This document shows, in pieces, positions 7,502 to 16,873 of a stretch of DNA of 64,000 nt; position 1 is the first letter of the stretch; each line of letters begins with the position of its first letter. The notes beneath the pieces are model-generated. The model was not told where the DNA came from and ran no database searches. It saw only the letters and a list, made by a program, of their open reading frames with translations. The position numbers and the translations under genes were made by a program. Source of the DNA: JBQTGK01 sp052400665 (GTDB lineage Bacteria; Bacteroidota; Bacteroidia; Bacteroidales; Marinifilaceae); the NCBI GenBank assembly GCA_052400665.1, contig JBQTGK010000001.1. One strand, written 5' to 3'.

Positions 7502-9133
7502 ATGCCAAAAGGTATATACAATGTTCCGGTTGCAAGTAACGAGCCAATTTTCTCGTATGCACCAGGAAGTCCGGAGAGAGCTGAATTACAAGCTACCATT
7601 AAAAAAATGCGTGCTGAAGAAATTGATGTACCAATGTACATCGGTAGCGAAGAAGTAAGAACAGGCGATAAAAGATCAATGAATCCCCCTCACGATCATA
7701 AGCATTTATTAGGATATTATCACCAGGGTGGTAAAGAACACGTTCAAATGGCTATTGATGCTGCTTTAGCAGCTAAACCTGCATGGGAAAACCTTGCATG
7801 GGAGCATCGTGCTTCTATCTTTTTAAAAGCTGCTGAATTAATTTCTGGTCCTTACCGCATGAAAATTAATGCTGCTACTATGTTGGGACAATCGAAAAAT
7901 GCATTTCAGGCCGAAATCGATTCTGCTTGCGAAATTGCTGATTTCCTACGTTTCAATGTTCAGTACATGACTGAAATTTACAAACAACAACCTGTTTCTT
8001 CGAAAGGTGTTTGGAACCGAGTTGAACAGCGTCCTTTAGAAGGATTTATCTTTGCATTAACTCCTTTCAACTTTACTGCCATTGCTGGTAACCTTCCTTC
8101 TGCTCCTGCCATGATGGGAAATACTGTTGTTTGGAAACCATCGAAAACTGCAGTTTATTCGGCTCAGGTTTTAATGGAAATTTTCAAAAAAGCTGGTGTT
8201 CCTGATGGAGTAATCAATCTGGTTTATGTATCGGGACCCGATGCTGCTGATGTCATTTTTAACTCTCCTGATTTTGCTGGTATTCACTTTACTGGTTCAA
8301 CCGGAGTATTCCAAAATATCTGGAAAACCATTGGTAACAACATTCACAAATACAAAACTTACCCACGTATTGTAGGTGAGACAGGTGGTAAAGATTACAT
8401 TTTCATGCATCCAACTGCTAATGCAGTTGATGTAGCTACCGGAATTGTTCGTGGTGCTTTCGAATTTCAGGGACAAAAATGTTCTGCTGCTTCGAGAGCT
8501 TATGTTCCTGCCAGCAAGTGGGATGAGGTATTGAAGTTAGTTCAGGAAGATTTAGCTGAGATTAAAATGGGTGGAACCGAAGATTTTACAAACTTCCACA
8601 ATGCAGTTATCGACGAAACTTCTTTCGATAAATTAGCTGCTGCAATCGAAGATGCAAAAGCTTCTGCTGATGCTGAAATTGTAGCGGGTGGTACTTATGA
8701 CAAATCAGTTGGATACTTTATTGCCCCAACAGTAATTCGTGCGAAAAAAGCCAATTACATTAGCATGGAAGAAGAGCTATTCGGCCCGATAATCACCATC
8801 TTTGTTTACGACGACGATAAAGTAGATGAAACTTTGGATATTTTGGATCAAACTTCGATGTATGCATTAACAGGTGGTATTTTTGCCAACGATCGTTATG
8901 CTATTGAAAAATTAGTAAAACGCTTAACTCATACTGCTGGTAACTTCTATATTAACGACAAGCCAACTGGTGCTGTTGTTGGTCAACAGCCTTTCGGCGG
9001 ATCAAGAGGTTCTGGTACTAATGATAAAGCTGGATCAATGATTAACCTACTTCGCTGGGTTTCTCCACGAACAATTAAAGAAACATTTGTTCCTCCAGTT
9101 GATTATATGTATCCAAACTTTTTGGAAGATTAA
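7502..9133 (+). CDS. pruA: L-glutamate gamma-semialdehyde (P5C) dehydrogenase
   Basis: The 543-residue aldehyde dehydrogenase oxidises glutamate semialdehyde, the product of proline dehydrogenase, to glutamate with NAD+. The length and sequence fit the single-domain ALDH4-type enzyme. Visible residues are Asn190 in TPFNFTAIAGNLP, Glu293 in VGETGGKDY and catalytic Cys327 in FQGQKCSAASRAYVP; the C-terminal QQPFGGSRGSGTNDKAGS is typical. Its partner, proline dehydrogenase, is encoded about 3 kb downstream at 12088, with three unrelated genes between. It ends at a strong terminator and appears monocistronic. Confidence 0.96.
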   Translation: MPKGIYNVPVASNEPIFSYAPGSPERAELQATIKKMRAEEIDVPMYIGSEEVRTGDKRSMNPPHDHKHLLGYYHQGGKEHVQMAIDAALAAKPAWENLAWEHRASIFLKAAELISGPYRMKINAATMLGQSKNAFQAEIDSACEIADFLRFNVQYMTEIYKQQPVSSKGVWNRVEQRPLEGFIFALTPFNFTAIAGNLPSAPAMMGNTVVWKPSKTAVYSAQVLMEIFKKAGVPDGVINLVYVSGPDAADVIFNSPDFAGIHFTGSTGVFQNIWKTIGNNIHKYKTYPRIVGETGGKDYIFMHPTANAVDVATGIVRGAFEFQGQKCSAASRAYVPASKWDEVLKLVQEDLAEIKMGGTEDFTNFHNAVIDETSFDKLAAAIEDAKASADAEIVAGGTYDKSVGYFIAPTVIRAKKANYISMEEELFGPIITIFVYDDDKVDETLDILDQTSMYALTGGIFANDRYAIEKLVKRLTHTAGNFYINDKPTGAVVGQQPFGGSRGSGTNDKAGSMINLLRWVSPRTIKETFVPPVDYMYPNFLED

Positions 9134-9444
9134 AATTATAGATGTGAGGTAGGAGATATAGATAAAAGATGCAAAATAATATCGATTACCTCACGTTTTT
9201 ATAGTTTATTTTGAATAAGCAACGATCGTAAAATTCTACGGTCGTTTTTTTATTTTTAGACACAGATTTATATGATATTTATGATTCTCGCAGATTTCTA
9301 ATTGCTAAATAACTTTGCGACTATGTATCTTAGCATTTAATTACTTGAGAAAATTTAAAATCAGTAATAATTCTAATTTACACAATCACCAATTAACTTT
9401 TTACTGTTATTCTTTATTTGTAATTTAGCGCGAAAGACGAAACA
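9134..9444. other. Intergenic region with terminator and AT-rich promoter region
   Basis: A long-loop inverted repeat (GTGAGGTA at 9144-9151 with TACCTCAC at 9187-9194) and a strong terminator at 9221-9251 close the preceding gene. The rest to 9444 is AT-rich with no open frame of note and presumably holds the promoter of the division gene. No clear TAnnTTTG box was found. Confidence 0.6.
9221..9251 (+). terminator. Terminator of the P5C dehydrogenase gene
   Basis: ACGATCGTA (9222-9230) pairs with TACGGTCGT (9237-9245), with one G-T pair, followed by a run of seven Ts. Confidence 0.85.
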
Positions 9445-9750
9445 ATGATTCTTAAACTGGCAAAAAAATATATCCCCAAATTAATCAGGAGTAAATACAC
9501 AATTACCTTCCTAATTTTTTTTGTATGGTTACTTTTCTTCGACCATCATTCGATTGTAGATAGAAAAATAAATCAATCAAAAATTGAATCATTAGAAAAA
9601 GAAAAAGCCTACTTTATCAAGAAAATTGAAACTGATAGCAAGAAAATTCACGAGCTTAAAACCAACCGTAAAAACCTGGAGAAATTTGCTCGCGAACAAT
9701 ACCTTATGAAAAAGAAAAATGAGGATATTTTTATCGTGATTGAAAAATAA
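9445..9750 (+). CDS. FtsB/DivIC-like septum formation initiator
   Basis: The 101-residue protein has a single membrane helix (about residues 19-35), then a coiled coil (about 40-75) and a short C-terminal segment with NLEKFAREQYLMKKKNEDIFIVIE. This is the typical build of the FtsB/DivIC family, which bridges early and late divisome proteins at the septum. The motif FAREQYLMKKKNEDIF is the family's signature region in Bacteroidota. It is alone, between the P5C dehydrogenase gene and a convergent glycosyltransferase gene. Confidence 0.88.
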   Translation: MILKLAKKYIPKLIRSKYTITFLIFFVWLLFFDHHSIVDRKINQSKIESLEKEKAYFIKKIETDSKKIHELKTNRKNLEKFAREQYLMKKKNEDIFIVIEK

Positions 9751-9759
9751 GTTATCTTG

Positions 9760-9778
9760 TTTTTACATACTGTAAAAA
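9760..9778. terminator. Weak AT-only hairpin between convergent genes
   Basis: TTTTTACA and TGTAAAAA form an 8-bp stem with a 3-base loop. It contains almost no GC pairs, so terminator strength is doubtful, but it lies at the meeting point of two convergent genes. Confidence 0.4.
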
Positions 9779-9798
9779 TTAGTCTCTCATTTATTAAT

Positions 9799-11064
9799 TT
9801 ATTTTTTCTCGTAATCTCTGTAGATCTCTAACAATTCTTTAGCTGTATAGATTCCTTTGGTATCTATTCCTAAATCGCTTAACAACTGTTTTGAACACAT
9901 CACAATACTTTCTTCATCGATAAATTGTTCGTGAACATTATTCAGATATTTTAAGACTTTAAAGGCATTAAAGGCAGCAAAAAATTTCTTTCTGAAAGTT
10001 TCTATCGAAGCACAATTCTTATTTATTTCGTTTAAAGATTCGAAAAAATTATCTTCTTTCAGATAACTACGAACCGAACCAGGAAGTTTCACCAGTAATT
10101 CATGCAAATAGGTATCATAATCGACACCAAAGAAATCATCGATTTTATCGAAAAAAGCCTTTAAATCTTTAAAAGCAGAATAATTATAGGTTTGATAATC
10201 TGTAATTCCCTCATCAATAAAAACAGAAACTGCTTTTCCAGTACCAAAAGGAACACGATCCGAAATTCGGGGCGAGGGAATCACTCTTGTGGTTTTAATT
10301 TCGTAAAATTTACCCAGCGGAATTATTTTTTGCAGAAAATAGAAATCTTCACCAGCCTGCCGGCGATTCATACCACCTTGTTTAATATATGCACTGGCCG
10401 AAACGGCAAAGCTGGAACCTACTGTATGAAATGCATGCGGATGACCAGCATAACGCATGGCCAACATGTAATATCTTAGATACAGCTCGTACTGCGCAAT
10501 TGCATCGTATATTTCACTATCGAACTCATCTCCTTCCAATGGATGCTCGTAGAAAATATTAGCACCATTTGCTTTCGGATACTTTTTAAATAACTTTTCA
10601 ATTTCGATCAGGTAATTGGCATCGCAAGCCGAATCGGCATCAAAACCAGTAATAATTCCATTAGCCTTGTCAATTTTATTAAATCGGCTTACCGCCTCAT
10701 CCATTGCAATTTTTCTTGCAAAACCAACTCCTGCAAATTTCTTAGGCAAGTTGGCCTGATGTATTAAATAAAATTTTAAAATTTCATCCTGATGCTCTCT
10801 TATCCAAGCCTTTGCGTCGCTAATTGTTTTCTTATTTTGATCGAGAGCTTTCTGTGGTGTTTGCTCTCCCGAATTCACAATAACAATTACCTCAACCTCA
10901 TTAGCTGGACGATCACAATTCCACAGTGCCTCTAAACTTGGTATTAAATCAGGTTCATCGTAACAGGGAATGGTTATAATCATATTAAGTTTCTCAGAAA
11001 CCGGATCCGAAATATATTCAGGATACATTCGTTGTTTCTTAAGATATTTATCTGCAAAAGCCAT
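9799..11064 (-). CDS. Family 2 glycosyltransferase
   Basis: The 421-residue protein has an N-terminal GT-A fold. MIITIPCYDEPDLIPSLEALW starts the nucleotide-binding part near residue 28, and GFDADSACDANYL near residue 139 carries the acidic DxD-type motif. GGMNRRQAGEDFYFLQKI near residue 232 is the usual acceptor-side ED region. No membrane helices are seen, so it probably acts in the cytoplasm. The sugar and acceptor are unknown. It stands alone between the division gene and an OmpH-like gene, away from any polysaccharide cluster. Confidence 0.85.
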   Translation of the reverse strand: MAFADKYLKKQRMYPEYISDPVSEKLNMIITIPCYDEPDLIPSLEALWNCDRPANEVEVIVIVNSGEQTPQKALDQNKKTISDAKAWIREHQDEILKFYLIHQANLPKKFAGVGFARKIAMDEAVSRFNKIDKANGIITGFDADSACDANYLIEIEKLFKKYPKANGANIFYEHPLEGDEFDSEIYDAIAQYELYLRYYMLAMRYAGHPHAFHTVGSSFAVSASAYIKQGGMNRRQAGEDFYFLQKIIPLGKFYEIKTTRVIPSPRISDRVPFGTGKAVSVFIDEGITDYQTYNYSAFKDLKAFFDKIDDFFGVDYDTYLHELLVKLPGSVRSYLKEDNFFESLNEINKNCASIETFRKKFFAAFNAFKVLKYLNNVHEQFIDEESIVMCSKQLLSDLGIDTKGIYTAKELLEIYRDYEKK

Positions 11065-11182
11065 TTTTCTTATTTACTATGAGGTATAAAATTTTGAACT
11101 GAGACACACAATTAGATTAGAATAATCTACAAATATTATGTCTGACATCTCAAATCATTTAAAAAAACAAATATATAAAAAA

Positions 11183-11212
11183 GGGCAGATAGCTAGTTAT
11201 GCTTATCTGCCC
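11183..11212 (-). terminator. Terminator of the OmpH-like gene
   Basis: GGGCAGATA (11183-11191) pairs with TATCTGCCC (11204-11212), and GC/GC extends the stem past a bulge. On the minus strand it is followed by TTTTTTATATA. Confidence 0.85.
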
Positions 11213-11234
11213 AAATATTATTAAGATCTCCTGC

Positions 11235-11822
11235 TTATTTAGCTTCCGGAGTATATCTTGCGTTTAAACCATCAAGAACTTCTTTGGTAATATCTAATCC
11301 ATCTTTCGATAATAATACATTACCCCCTTTGGTAGTACTTAAAATTAAGCTATAGTTATGAGTTGAATTGTACTCTATTAAATAATTGGTTACGCTATCG
11401 AATAAACGCTTACTATTCGCATTTTGCTCACCCATTAATTCAGCGCTTAACTCTCGATCTAACTGCTGTAAATTTTGTTGCTTGGCAATTAATTTTTGCT
11501 GTGCTTCTTCTGCTCTCTTGCGAGTTAGGAAACCATTGTTCTGAACTTTACGCTGAAACTCCATAGCTTCTTTCTCTAATTTCTGAGCTTTAAAGTTAAA
11601 ATCGGTTCTCGAGTCTTCTTGTTTTTTTAGAAATTTCTCGTTTAAATCGCGAGAAAAGTTATAGTTATTAAGCAATGAATCTGTGTTGATGTACACTACA
11701 GCACCTTCGCCTGCTACCGATTTAACTTCTTGAGAATCATTATTGCCAGAGAATTGTACAAAGTAAAGAATAGCAACAGCAACAACCAAGACTGCATTTA
11801 ATGCAATAGATAAATTTTTCAT
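11235..11822 (-). CDS. OmpH/Skp-family periplasmic chaperone-like protein
   Basis: The 195-residue protein has an N-terminal membrane or signal segment (about residues 8-24), then the Skp pattern. A short beta segment (VVYINTDSLLNNYNF) is followed by a long charged helical hairpin (about 60-135) and a C-terminal beta part (YSLILSTTKGGNVLLSKDGLDITKEVLDGLN). Skp-like proteins hold unfolded outer-membrane proteins in the periplasm. Two further paralogues lie at 40.1-41.2 kb beside bamA. This one is a solo gene with its own terminator and may have a different client set. Confidence 0.88.
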   Translation of the reverse strand: MKNLSIALNAVLVVAVAILYFVQFSGNNDSQEVKSVAGEGAVVYINTDSLLNNYNFSRDLNEKFLKKQEDSRTDFNFKAQKLEKEAMEFQRKVQNNGFLTRKRAEEAQQKLIAKQQNLQQLDRELSAELMGEQNANSKRLFDSVTNYLIEYNSTHNYSLILSTTKGGNVLLSKDGLDITKEVLDGLNARYTPEAK

Positions 11823-12087
11823 AGGTATTTTAGAATTTAATTTTCATGTTTTATTAAGATATCAGTAATTATTTGCCAATATCACGACTTTTTGATTTTG
11901 CCTAACAAATATAGTTTTAAAAAGGAGACAAAAAAATACTTCTTCAAGCAAAATTAAAATCTATCAAATGCACAGCCTACCTAAACAAGGTAAATTTTAT
12001 ATGCTGATAAACATCATTCTTTTTTTTCTTAATACTGATTACATTGTCATCAGGAAATAAAACCATAACCCTTTAAAACTATAACCA

Positions 12088-12999
12088 ATGTTCAACAAAT
12101 TAATAGCGGCAAGCCTCCCATATATGCCAAAAAAATTAGTTTGGATGTTTTCCAAACGATACATTGCAGGAGAAACAATAGACGATGCAGTAAGAGAATC
12201 GAAAAAATTAAACGATCAAGGCATTAAAGTTACTGTTGACTTATTAGGTGAATTTATTACCAATTTAGATGAAGCCACCGAAAATAAAGAATCATACCTA
12301 AAAATTATAGAAACGTTTGAAACCAATAAAATAGATGGTAATTTTTCTGTAAAACCCACTTTCTTTGGTTTATTAATAGATGAAGAAGCCTGCTACCAAA
12401 ATATAAGAACTATTGTAGCTAAAGCTGCAGAATACAACAATTTTATTCGTGTGGACATGGAGGATTCTCCCTGCGTTGATCAGGAAATAAAAATTTTTAG
12501 AAGACTGAAAGCAGAATTTCCTAAAAATGTTGGACTGGTTGTTCAAGCTTATTTAAAAAGAACATATAGTGATTTGCAAAATATGATGGATTTACAAAAT
12601 GGTTCCTCAAATTTAAATTATCGCTTGTGCAAAGGTATTTATGTTGAATCTCCTGAAGTTGCATATAAAAAATATGAGGAAATTAACGATAACTATGTGA
12701 AAGATCTGGATTTTATTTTCCAAAATAAAGTTTATCCTGGGATTGCAACTCACGATAAGCCCTTAGTTGAAAGTGCTTATAAATTAATTGAAAAATATAA
12801 TGTCCCTAAAGATCAATACGAATTTCAGATGCTTTACGGGGTAACTCCCGACCTAAGAAAATCGATTGTAGATAAAGGTCATACCATGAGAGTTTACGTT
12901 CCTTTTGGTAAAGACTGGTTTGGATACTCTACCCGAAGATTAAAGGAGAATCCAAAAATGGCTTCCTTAATTATTAAAGCTCTTTTTAAAAGAGGCTAA
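12088..12999 (+). CDS. Proline dehydrogenase
   Basis: The 303-residue monofunctional FAD enzyme oxidises proline to pyrroline-5-carboxylate and passes electrons to quinone. The barrel motifs are visible: FIRVDMEDSP near residue 124, YRLCKGIYVESPEVAY near 180, GIATHDKPLV near 231, YEFQMLYGV near 249, and the C-terminal RVYVPFGKDWFGYSTRRLKENP that contacts proline. It is the short form without the dehydrogenase half of PutA. The companion P5C dehydrogenase gene is at 7502. The gene ends at a perfect bidirectional terminator. Confidence 0.94.
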   Translation: MFNKLIAASLPYMPKKLVWMFSKRYIAGETIDDAVRESKKLNDQGIKVTVDLLGEFITNLDEATENKESYLKIIETFETNKIDGNFSVKPTFFGLLIDEEACYQNIRTIVAKAAEYNNFIRVDMEDSPCVDQEIKIFRRLKAEFPKNVGLVVQAYLKRTYSDLQNMMDLQNGSSNLNYRLCKGIYVESPEVAYKKYEEINDNYVKDLDFIFQNKVYPGIATHDKPLVESAYKLIEKYNVPKDQYEFQMLYGVTPDLRKSIVDKGHTMRVYVPFGKDWFGYSTRRLKENPKMASLIIKALFKRG

Positions 13000-13006
13000 T
13001 AAAAAA

Positions 13007-13030
13007 GCGGTGAACATTCACCGCTTTTTT
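13007..13030. terminator. Bidirectional terminator after proline dehydrogenase
   Basis: GCGGTGAA and TTCACCGC form an 8-bp stem with a 2-base loop, flanked by an A-run on the left and a T-run on the right. It separates two convergent genes. Confidence 0.9.
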
Positions 13031-13038
13031 ATATCTCT

Positions 13039-13755
13039 TTAATTTTCAGAATCTTTAATTCCGTATCTATACATCTGTTTTAGTGTAGTAATTTCTTTAT
13101 CGGTAATCAGGTTATCAGGAATTTTAAGTTGTCTTTTTCTTTTCATTCGTCTTACTTCAGGTAATGTTCTTGTCGTACTTACCCCAACAATCATTTCCTG
13201 GGGAACCATTGTTTTATGCTGATTCTCGATTACGTGCTGATTAATTAGCATATCGGTATTCGCTTTAGCATCCATTTTATCTGGGCTAGTCGTTAAAGCT
13301 TGATAAGTAGCCGAATTAACATTATTTTTTGCTCTTACATATTCTGGGGTGTTAACTTTTGCATTAATAAAGGCCTCCTTAAAGTTACCAAAACGCGGCA
13401 AAATTAAGACTTCCTGCAAAGCAACAGTATCCTTTGCCATAAACACTCCAAACAAATAAGTTTCCTGTTTTAAACTATCGTTGATAACCACGCGCACATC
13501 ATGATACCCTACATAAGAATAGTTTATTGTATCGCCGGCATTTACCCAAAACGAAAACCTCCCAAAGGCATTCGAAGTTCCTGCTTTCTCCTTATTTACC
13601 CTAAAATGCGTATATGGTAAAGGAGTTAACTCCTTCTGATCCATTACCGCTCCGGTAAAAAATATCGAGTCTGTTCTTAATTTCTGTGCCGAAACAAAAT
13701 TGGAAATTAATAACAGACAAACTACGGTAAAACAGCAAACACCAATTTTTTTCAT
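13039..13755 (-). CDS. Secreted protein with carboxypeptidase-regulatory-like domain
   Basis: The 238-residue product has a signal peptide (about residues 1-23). Residues 30-110 (FTGAVMDQKELTPLPYTHFRVNKEKAGTSNAFGRFSFWVNAGDTINYSYVGYHDV in outline) match the CarboxypepD_reg-like beta-sandwich found at the front of many Bacteroidota outer-membrane receptors. Here no barrel follows, and the remaining 120 residues are not recognised. It is probably a periplasmic or surface protein of unknown role, and stands alone on the minus strand. Confidence 0.75.
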   Translation of the reverse strand: MKKIGVCCFTVVCLLLISNFVSAQKLRTDSIFFTGAVMDQKELTPLPYTHFRVNKEKAGTSNAFGRFSFWVNAGDTINYSYVGYHDVRVVINDSLKQETYLFGVFMAKDTVALQEVLILPRFGNFKEAFINAKVNTPEYVRAKNNVNSATYQALTTSPDKMDAKANTDMLINQHVIENQHKTMVPQEMIVGVSTTRTLPEVRRMKRKRQLKIPDNLITDKEITTLKQMYRYGIKDSEN

Positions 13756-13802
13756 CTGATAATATTTTAATGAACCTACTATACAAACTTCGGAATATTT
13801 AA

Positions 13803-14375
13803 TTACAATTCTTCCAATATTATTTCATCAAGACTTCTTTTAGGAACATAATGCACTCCTTTTTCATCTCTCCAATATTTAATATCTCCCTGCTTCATTT
13901 CTGTAATAACAACTTTTTCTTTTGGTTTTCCCAAAGCAATAACCTGTATTATTTTGTGGCCCTCTTTTATTTTTAAAATATCTCGTAACTTTTTATCGTT
14001 AAAAGCACGCAAAATACAGCCACCAAAACCACTTTCAACAGCTCCCAATAGTAAACTTTGAGCTGCGATTCCATCGTCGCTAAAGTAGTTTTTACCTAAC
14101 TCCTCATCATTTAACATGATTACATAAGCAGCAGGTCTTTCTCCTTTAACCGGTCCATCCCATTCTTTTAAATATCCTGCCCAGGCAAGAGTTTCAAAAA
14201 CTTCGTTCCTTTTATCTTCTGATAATACAATTTTGTATTTTAAAGTCTGAGCATTTCTACCCGAAGCACTTAATCGAGCAAAATTAATCCATTCCTTAAG
14301 TTCTAACACTGAAATTTTTTGATCTTCAAAAAATCTTCGATAGCTACGATTATTTACGAATAAATCTTTTAACAT
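13803..14375 (-). CDS. Nitroreductase-family flavoprotein
   Basis: The 190-residue protein has the FMN-binding pattern of the family: NNRSYRRFFEDQKIS at residues 8-22, ARLSASGRNAQTLKYKIV around residue 33, and the glycine-rich GFGGCILRAFNDKKLRDIL with VIALGKPKEKV towards the C-terminus. Members reduce quinones, nitro compounds or flavins with NAD(P)H; the substrate cannot be told. It lies 47 bp upstream of the carboxypeptidase-regulatory-like gene and may be cotranscribed with it. Confidence 0.88.
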   Translation of the reverse strand: MLKDLFVNNRSYRRFFEDQKISVLELKEWINFARLSASGRNAQTLKYKIVLSEDKRNEVFETLAWAGYLKEWDGPVKGERPAAYVIMLNDEELGKNYFSDDGIAAQSLLLGAVESGFGGCILRAFNDKKLRDILKIKEGHKIIQVIALGKPKEKVVITEMKQGDIKYWRDEKGVHYVPKRSLDEIILEEL

Positions 14376-14543
14376 TATTTAATATTAAATATAACTTTAA
14401 CATGTTTTATTTGTACACCAAACCAGGGATACACTACAGCTTAAAATAATTGATTTTTCTTTATTCATCAAAGAAATTAACAATTCTATTTTATATTTAT
14501 TTTAAATACACTTTTAAATCTAACCCTAACGTCTGTTTATCAA

Positions 14544-15644
14544 ATGATTAATCTTAAAAAATCTACAAAAGATAAAATAAAAAGTTTTCTTAGAATTAAT
14601 GCAATTTGGATTATTTTCATATATCTATGGAGCTTTTTACAGATGAATCCGGAAATAGATATACCAGTTGAACTTCAAGATCCAATTAAAGATAGAATGA
14701 AAGGTTTAAATCTTTTATTGGCAGGTCTTTTAATGGGTACCATATTTAGCCTGCTTAATATGAGAATTCAGAAAAAGCAGGATAAATTACGTAAACAATC
14801 TTATGGTAGAATTATTATATCTTATAGTATTACACATATATTACTTACCATTTTTAGTGTTTTTTCAATAGGTTTACTTTCTCAATATATTTTTGCTGGA
14901 GAAATAACTCAACTCGACATATTAAAGATTAAGGCATTTGTTAAATCCGGTAACTTCGTTAAAATTTTAATTTATACTTACTTAATAAGTTCTGGTATTA
15001 TTTTAATGCAAATTATCGATCAAAAATTTGGTCCGGGAGTACTAATCGACTTACTATTAGGAAAGTTTCGCAACCCAAAAGAAACCAAGCTGGTATTTTT
15101 ATTTATGGACCTAAAATCATCAACTACTTATGCCGAGAAACTAGGTCATAAAAAATACAGCCAGTTAATTCAAGATTGTTTTACCGATTTAACAAATGCA
15201 GTAAAAGAATACGATGCAACTATTTATCAATACATTGGCGATGAGGTGGTATTAATGTGGCCATATAAGGAAGGAATAAAAAATCTAAACTGCGTTAAAG
15301 TATTTTATCGATTTAAAGAACTTATTGAAAAAAAATCGGACTACTATAAAAATACTTATGGTTTTACACCAAAATTTAAAGCCGGTTTAAATGGTGGTAC
15401 ACTTATGGCTGCAGAAGTTGGAGTTGTTAAACGTTCCATAGCTTTCCATGGCGACGTAATTAATACTGCTTCGAGAATTCAGGGTTTGTGTAATTCATTT
15501 GAGGAAGAATTTTTAGCCTCAAAATTAATTGTTAGCGATTTAGAAAATCAAAACACATTCAAGTATCAATTTATCGATAACATTCAGTTAAAAGGTAAAA
15601 AAGAAAAGGTAAATATCTTTAAAATAAACAAATCCCACTCGTAA
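14544..15644 (+). CDS. Membrane-bound class III adenylate/guanylate cyclase
   Basis: The 366-residue protein has four membrane helices in the first half (about residues 14-30, 52-70, 90-112 and 134-155), then a class III cyclase domain (about 180-345). Metal ligands appear in LFMDLKSSTTYAE and YIGDEVVLMWP, and HGDVINTASRIQ carries the Asn/Arg pair that stabilises the transition state. The membrane part has no named sensor domain. The product may be cAMP or cGMP; specificity cannot be set by eye. It is followed at 21 bp by an outer-membrane protein gene, so the two probably form an operon. Confidence 0.9.
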   Translation: MINLKKSTKDKIKSFLRINAIWIIFIYLWSFLQMNPEIDIPVELQDPIKDRMKGLNLLLAGLLMGTIFSLLNMRIQKKQDKLRKQSYGRIIISYSITHILLTIFSVFSIGLLSQYIFAGEITQLDILKIKAFVKSGNFVKILIYTYLISSGIILMQIIDQKFGPGVLIDLLLGKFRNPKETKLVFLFMDLKSSTTYAEKLGHKKYSQLIQDCFTDLTNAVKEYDATIYQYIGDEVVLMWPYKEGIKNLNCVKVFYRFKELIEKKSDYYKNTYGFTPKFKAGLNGGTLMAAEVGVVKRSIAFHGDVINTASRIQGLCNSFEEEFLASKLIVSDLENQNTFKYQFIDNIQLKGKKEKVNIFKINKSHS

Positions 15645-15665
15645 TTGTTTATATAAATTTTATAC

Positions 15666-16550
15666 ATGGTAAAAAAAGTAATTGTTTTATTCATCGTTTT
15701 ACTCAACATCTGTTACATTACAAAAGCTCAACTGAATAAAGAGAAATTTGGTGCCGATTATACATTCATCGGAAAAGGAAGTTCAAATAAAGGAGGCGAT
15801 GTCTCTTTTGAAAAATATGACTTTCGCATTAGTTTTCCTAAAAAACTATCGAAATCGAGAACATTGATATTTCACAAATTAGAATATGCAAAAACAAATA
15901 TTGACTACGGAACTACATTAAAAACAAATAACGAAATAGAAAATTTCCATTCTGTTTCCTATACTTTAGGATTTTCAAAACCAATAAAAAAAGATTGGTT
16001 TCTTACTGCATTCATAAGTCCTAGCATAGCATCGAACTTCGAATCATCTATAAATTTTGATGAATTAAACCTTTTTGGAATGGTATTACTAAGCAAACCC
16101 ATAAATAAAAAGAAGAATTTGATTTTAAGTTTGGGAGCACTTTATTCTAACACATTAGGTTTTCCGGCACCCATTCCTGTTGCAAGCTTAATGTGGAAAG
16201 CAAACAAAAAATGGACTCTCAGCCTTGGGTTTCCAAGATTCGATATCAATTATAAAGCTAGTAAATTAACAGCTTTGGGAATAAATTTGATAATGGCAGG
16301 TGAAAACTTTACATTAAGCAAGGATATTGCTTACGATAACACAAACAAAAAATTTGATAACATAAGAATAAGAAATATTGGAGGCGCATTATATCTCAAT
16401 CAAAAAATTTCTAAAATGATTATGCTTAAAGTAAATTCTGGATATACTTTTAGTAGAAATTTTGAATTTAATGATGGTTCAGATTCAGTTATCGATTTTG
16501 ATTTAGATAACAACATCTATATTAAAGCCGGCATCTCAATTGGCATCTAA
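15666..16550 (+). CDS. Putative outer-membrane beta-barrel protein (DUF6268-like)
   Basis: The 294-residue product has a signal peptide (about residues 1-21, ending ITKAQ). The rest alternates hydrophobic and polar residues, with many short strands such as WFLTAFISPSIASNFES and YIKAGISIGI, and resembles DUF6268-type small barrels. No enzyme motif is seen. It follows the cyclase gene by 21 bp and shares its terminator. The pairing could mean a cyclase-linked envelope function, but this is inference. Confidence 0.65.
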   Translation: MVKKVIVLFIVLLNICYITKAQLNKEKFGADYTFIGKGSSNKGGDVSFEKYDFRISFPKKLSKSRTLIFHKLEYAKTNIDYGTTLKTNNEIENFHSVSYTLGFSKPIKKDWFLTAFISPSIASNFESSINFDELNLFGMVLLSKPINKKKNLILSLGALYSNTLGFPAPIPVASLMWKANKKWTLSLGFPRFDINYKASKLTALGINLIMAGENFTLSKDIAYDNTNKKFDNIRIRNIGGALYLNQKISKMIMLKVNSGYTFSRNFEFNDGSDSVIDFDLDNNIYIKAGISIGI

Positions 16551-16873
16551 AACTTTTAGTTTAATAAAAATTAGAATCTCCAATATATCTCTTGATTATT
16601 GGAGATTTTTTTATCAAATAAGTTTAAGATTACCTAATAATCAAGATATTCCATTCATTTTATATTTTGCCTGTGTTCTTTTTTTTATCTAAATTAATAC
16701 AAATAAGCACCAATAATTATTCTGTAGCTGGTAATTTAAATTTTATCTTAGGTATAAATATCAAATAAATTAAGAACAAAAATTCATAGCTGGCTATTTA
16801 ATTTTATTACAGATATAGTTCACAAATACTATTGTTTAAACATCGTTTTTTTAGGGTATAAAATGTTTTCAGA
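16551..16873. other. Intergenic region after the cyclase pair
   Basis: It holds the terminator at 16575-16612 and then about 260 bp of AT-rich sequence with no open frame of note. An ATG at 16863 is out of frame with the gene starting at 16874 and soon meets a stop. No clear promoter box was assigned. Confidence 0.5.
16575..16612 (+). terminator. Terminator of the cyclase/outer-membrane protein operon
   Basis: AATCTCCAATA (16575-16585) pairs with TATTGGAGATT (16597-16607), followed by a T-run. Confidence 0.85.

Noticed and set aside
7502..12999. A proline utilisation operon
   Set aside because: The two catabolic genes are separated by a terminator, a division gene and two minus-strand genes, so they are near each other but not one transcript.
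16863..16873. An upstream ATG for the first propeller gene
   Set aside because: It is out of frame and soon meets a stop codon; the ATG at 16874 aligns with the start of the paralogue.
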